NCBI RefSeq assembly: GCF_029946515.1 | Contig: NZ_JARZHH010000033.1 | Coordinates: 1 to 64,000 of the forward strand | Origin: Polyangium sp. 6x1 | Lineage (GTDB): Bacteria > Myxococcota_A > Polyangia > Polyangiales > Polyangiaceae | Reading direction: 5' to 3' | DNA: 64,000 bases | In this document: positions 63,186-64,000 of the stretch, one piece after another | Position numbering within the stretch: position 1 is the stretch's first letter | Layout of the letters: each line of letters begins with the position of its first letter | Position numbers and translations under genes: made by a program | The notes under the pieces: generated by a model | Told to the model about the DNA's origin: nothing | What the model saw: only the letters and a program-made list of their open reading frames with translations | Database searches by the model: none

Positions 63186-63881
63186 CTACGAGCGCTTTTC
63201 CTTCGCGTCGGCGCGCTTCTGCGAGAGCTCGTCGAACCCACCAAAAATACGCTCGTCGAGGTCGCGCGGCAGGTGCGGGTGCTCGACGAGCTCGTCGCGC
63301 AGCGCCGCGCGGAAACGACCGAGCAGGCCGAGCGTGGTCACGCGGAGCGCCGTCTGCTGCCGGAAATACTCGAACCCCGTCGCCTGCCCGCGCCCCGAGA
63401 GGAGCTGCGCGAGTTTGTCGCCGTGATCCACGAACGCGCTCGCCCAGTCGTAGAGCGTCTTTCCGTCGGGCGTCGGCGCGGCGCGGAGGTCGGCCTCGAG
63501 CTCCGCGAGCTTCGGCCGGTTCTGCTTCGCCGCGGCCGCCTCCTCCGCGTAGCTGTCGCTGAGCACGCCGAGGTCGCGGATGAACGCCTCGCGAATGCGA
63601 CGCGCGGACGCGCGCTGCTCGTCGGACACGAACGGATGCGACAGGACGGCCTCGGTGTAATGCCAGATCGCCGCGCCGAGCCCGTCGTGATGCGCGTCGG
63701 CCTCGGTCAGATCCCCGACGGGCCTGCCGGCCGCGTCCTCGTGGTGCTCGATCGCCTTGCGCTTGGCGGCCAGGATCGGGCCATAAAGCTTGCCCGTCTG
63801 CGTGGCCTTCAGCGCCTCGTCGCGGTGATGGAACAGGTCCAGAAGGCCCGCGCGCAGATCGGGCAGGGTCAGGTTTCGCAT
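63186..63881 (-). CDS. Alpha-helical protein of unknown function
   Basis: The 231-residue protein starts at the ATG 63879-63881 with GGAGGG. It is all helical with no membrane segment and contains several His pairs (LFHHRDEAL, AIEHHEDAAG, DAHHDGLGAAIW) spread through the first half, so metal binding is possible. I recognise no domain. It is convergent with the peptidase gene 9 bp away. Bases 63882-64000 upstream hold no gene I can support. Confidence 0.7.
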   Translation of the reverse strand: MRNLTLPDLRAGLLDLFHHRDEALKATQTGKLYGPILAAKRKAIEHHEDAAGRPVGDLTEADAHHDGLGAAIWHYTEAVLSHPFVSDEQRASARRIREAFIRDLGVLSDSYAEEAAAAKQNRPKLAELEADLRAAPTPDGKTLYDWASAFVDHGDKLAQLLSGRGQATGFEYFRQQTALRVTTLGLLGRFRAALRDELVEHPHLPRDLDERIFGGFDELSQKRADAKEKRS

Positions 63882-64000
63882 GACAAATCCCTCCGTGATT
63901 CCTTCGTTCCCGACGGAGGGTAGCAAACGGTCTCGGCGCGGGGGAAGGACGAGCGCCTCAGAATCGTCCGAGGAGAGAAAAACCACCGCCTTCGGCGCCG

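Noticed and set aside
59927-63562. 1211-codon open frame antisense or out of frame with the peptidase gene
   Set aside because: It follows the GC-rich shadow pattern (Arg/Ala-rich, no domains), and the 927-residue peptidase with signal peptide and HExxH explains the region.

Overview
This window is a very GC-rich bacterial chromosome segment, almost certainly from a myxobacterium of the Sorangium/Polyangium type. That placement is inferred from gene content and was not tested by a search. The signs are six Hanks-type Ser/Thr kinases in 64 kb, many lipoproteins with Gly/Ser/Ala-rich tethers after the lipobox, TPR proteins, an orphan ECF sigma factor, and long antisense shadow ORFs typical of such a genome. 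Housekeeping genes (efp, lpxA, glgC, prmA, rsmE, an RlmI-like methyltransferase) are mixed with lineage-specific signalling and surface genes. I saw no rRNA, tRNA, CRISPR array, insertion sequence or prophage.

Layout, 1-23 kb. A partial Cys-rich lipoprotein, a DUF5522-type protein and efp run leftward. A TPR membrane protein and a RelB/ParE-type toxin-antitoxin pair run rightward. Next come a lipoprotein esterase and a membrane kinase (leftward), a VWA lipoprotein (rightward), the 5-oxoprolinase genes pxpA and fused pxpBC, two more lipoproteins (one a HExxH peptidase), an RlmI-like methyltransferase, a second kinase, an M20 peptidase, a small membrane protein, lpxA and a SIMPL protein. A lipoprotein plus a PEGA-domain pseudokinase form an operon at 19.9-22.4 kb.

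23-36.5 kb. glgC, a metallophosphoesterase, a TPR protein, prmA and rsmE run rightward. They lead to the most unusual locus, a soluble histidine kinase followed by a response regulator fused to a PD-(D/E)xK (Mrr-like) nuclease domain. Opposite to it, a kinase with an N-terminal zinc-finger anti-sigma-like module and C-terminal TPRs is translationally coupled to an ECF-like sigma factor. A lipoprotein and a PAS-PAS-STAS regulator follow.

36.5-50.9 kb. A decayed flavoprotein gene, a ferritin-like protein, an S51-like peptidase and a YheT-like hydrolase are followed by tandem paralogous Cys-rich lipoproteins. These lie just behind a kinase-nSTAND ATPase gene. A zinc alcohol dehydrogenase, a DUF2490 protein and a kinase with a probable beta-propeller complete the section.

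50.9-64 kb. This part looks more accessory: a GST, an orphan SUKH/SMI1-KNR4 protein, an SDR beside an AraC remnant, a HAD phosphatase fused to a HerA-like ATPase, and DUF488 and DUF1254/1214 proteins. A 43/44-bp minisatellite array of about nine units fills the gap before a hypothetical protein. A lysine-2,3-aminomutase-family radical SAM protein (possibly related to EF-P modification), a TPR peptidase and an alpha-helical unknown close the window. The common theme is signal transduction (kinases, a two-component pair, sigma and anti-sigma elements) combined with an expanded set of cell-surface lipoproteins.
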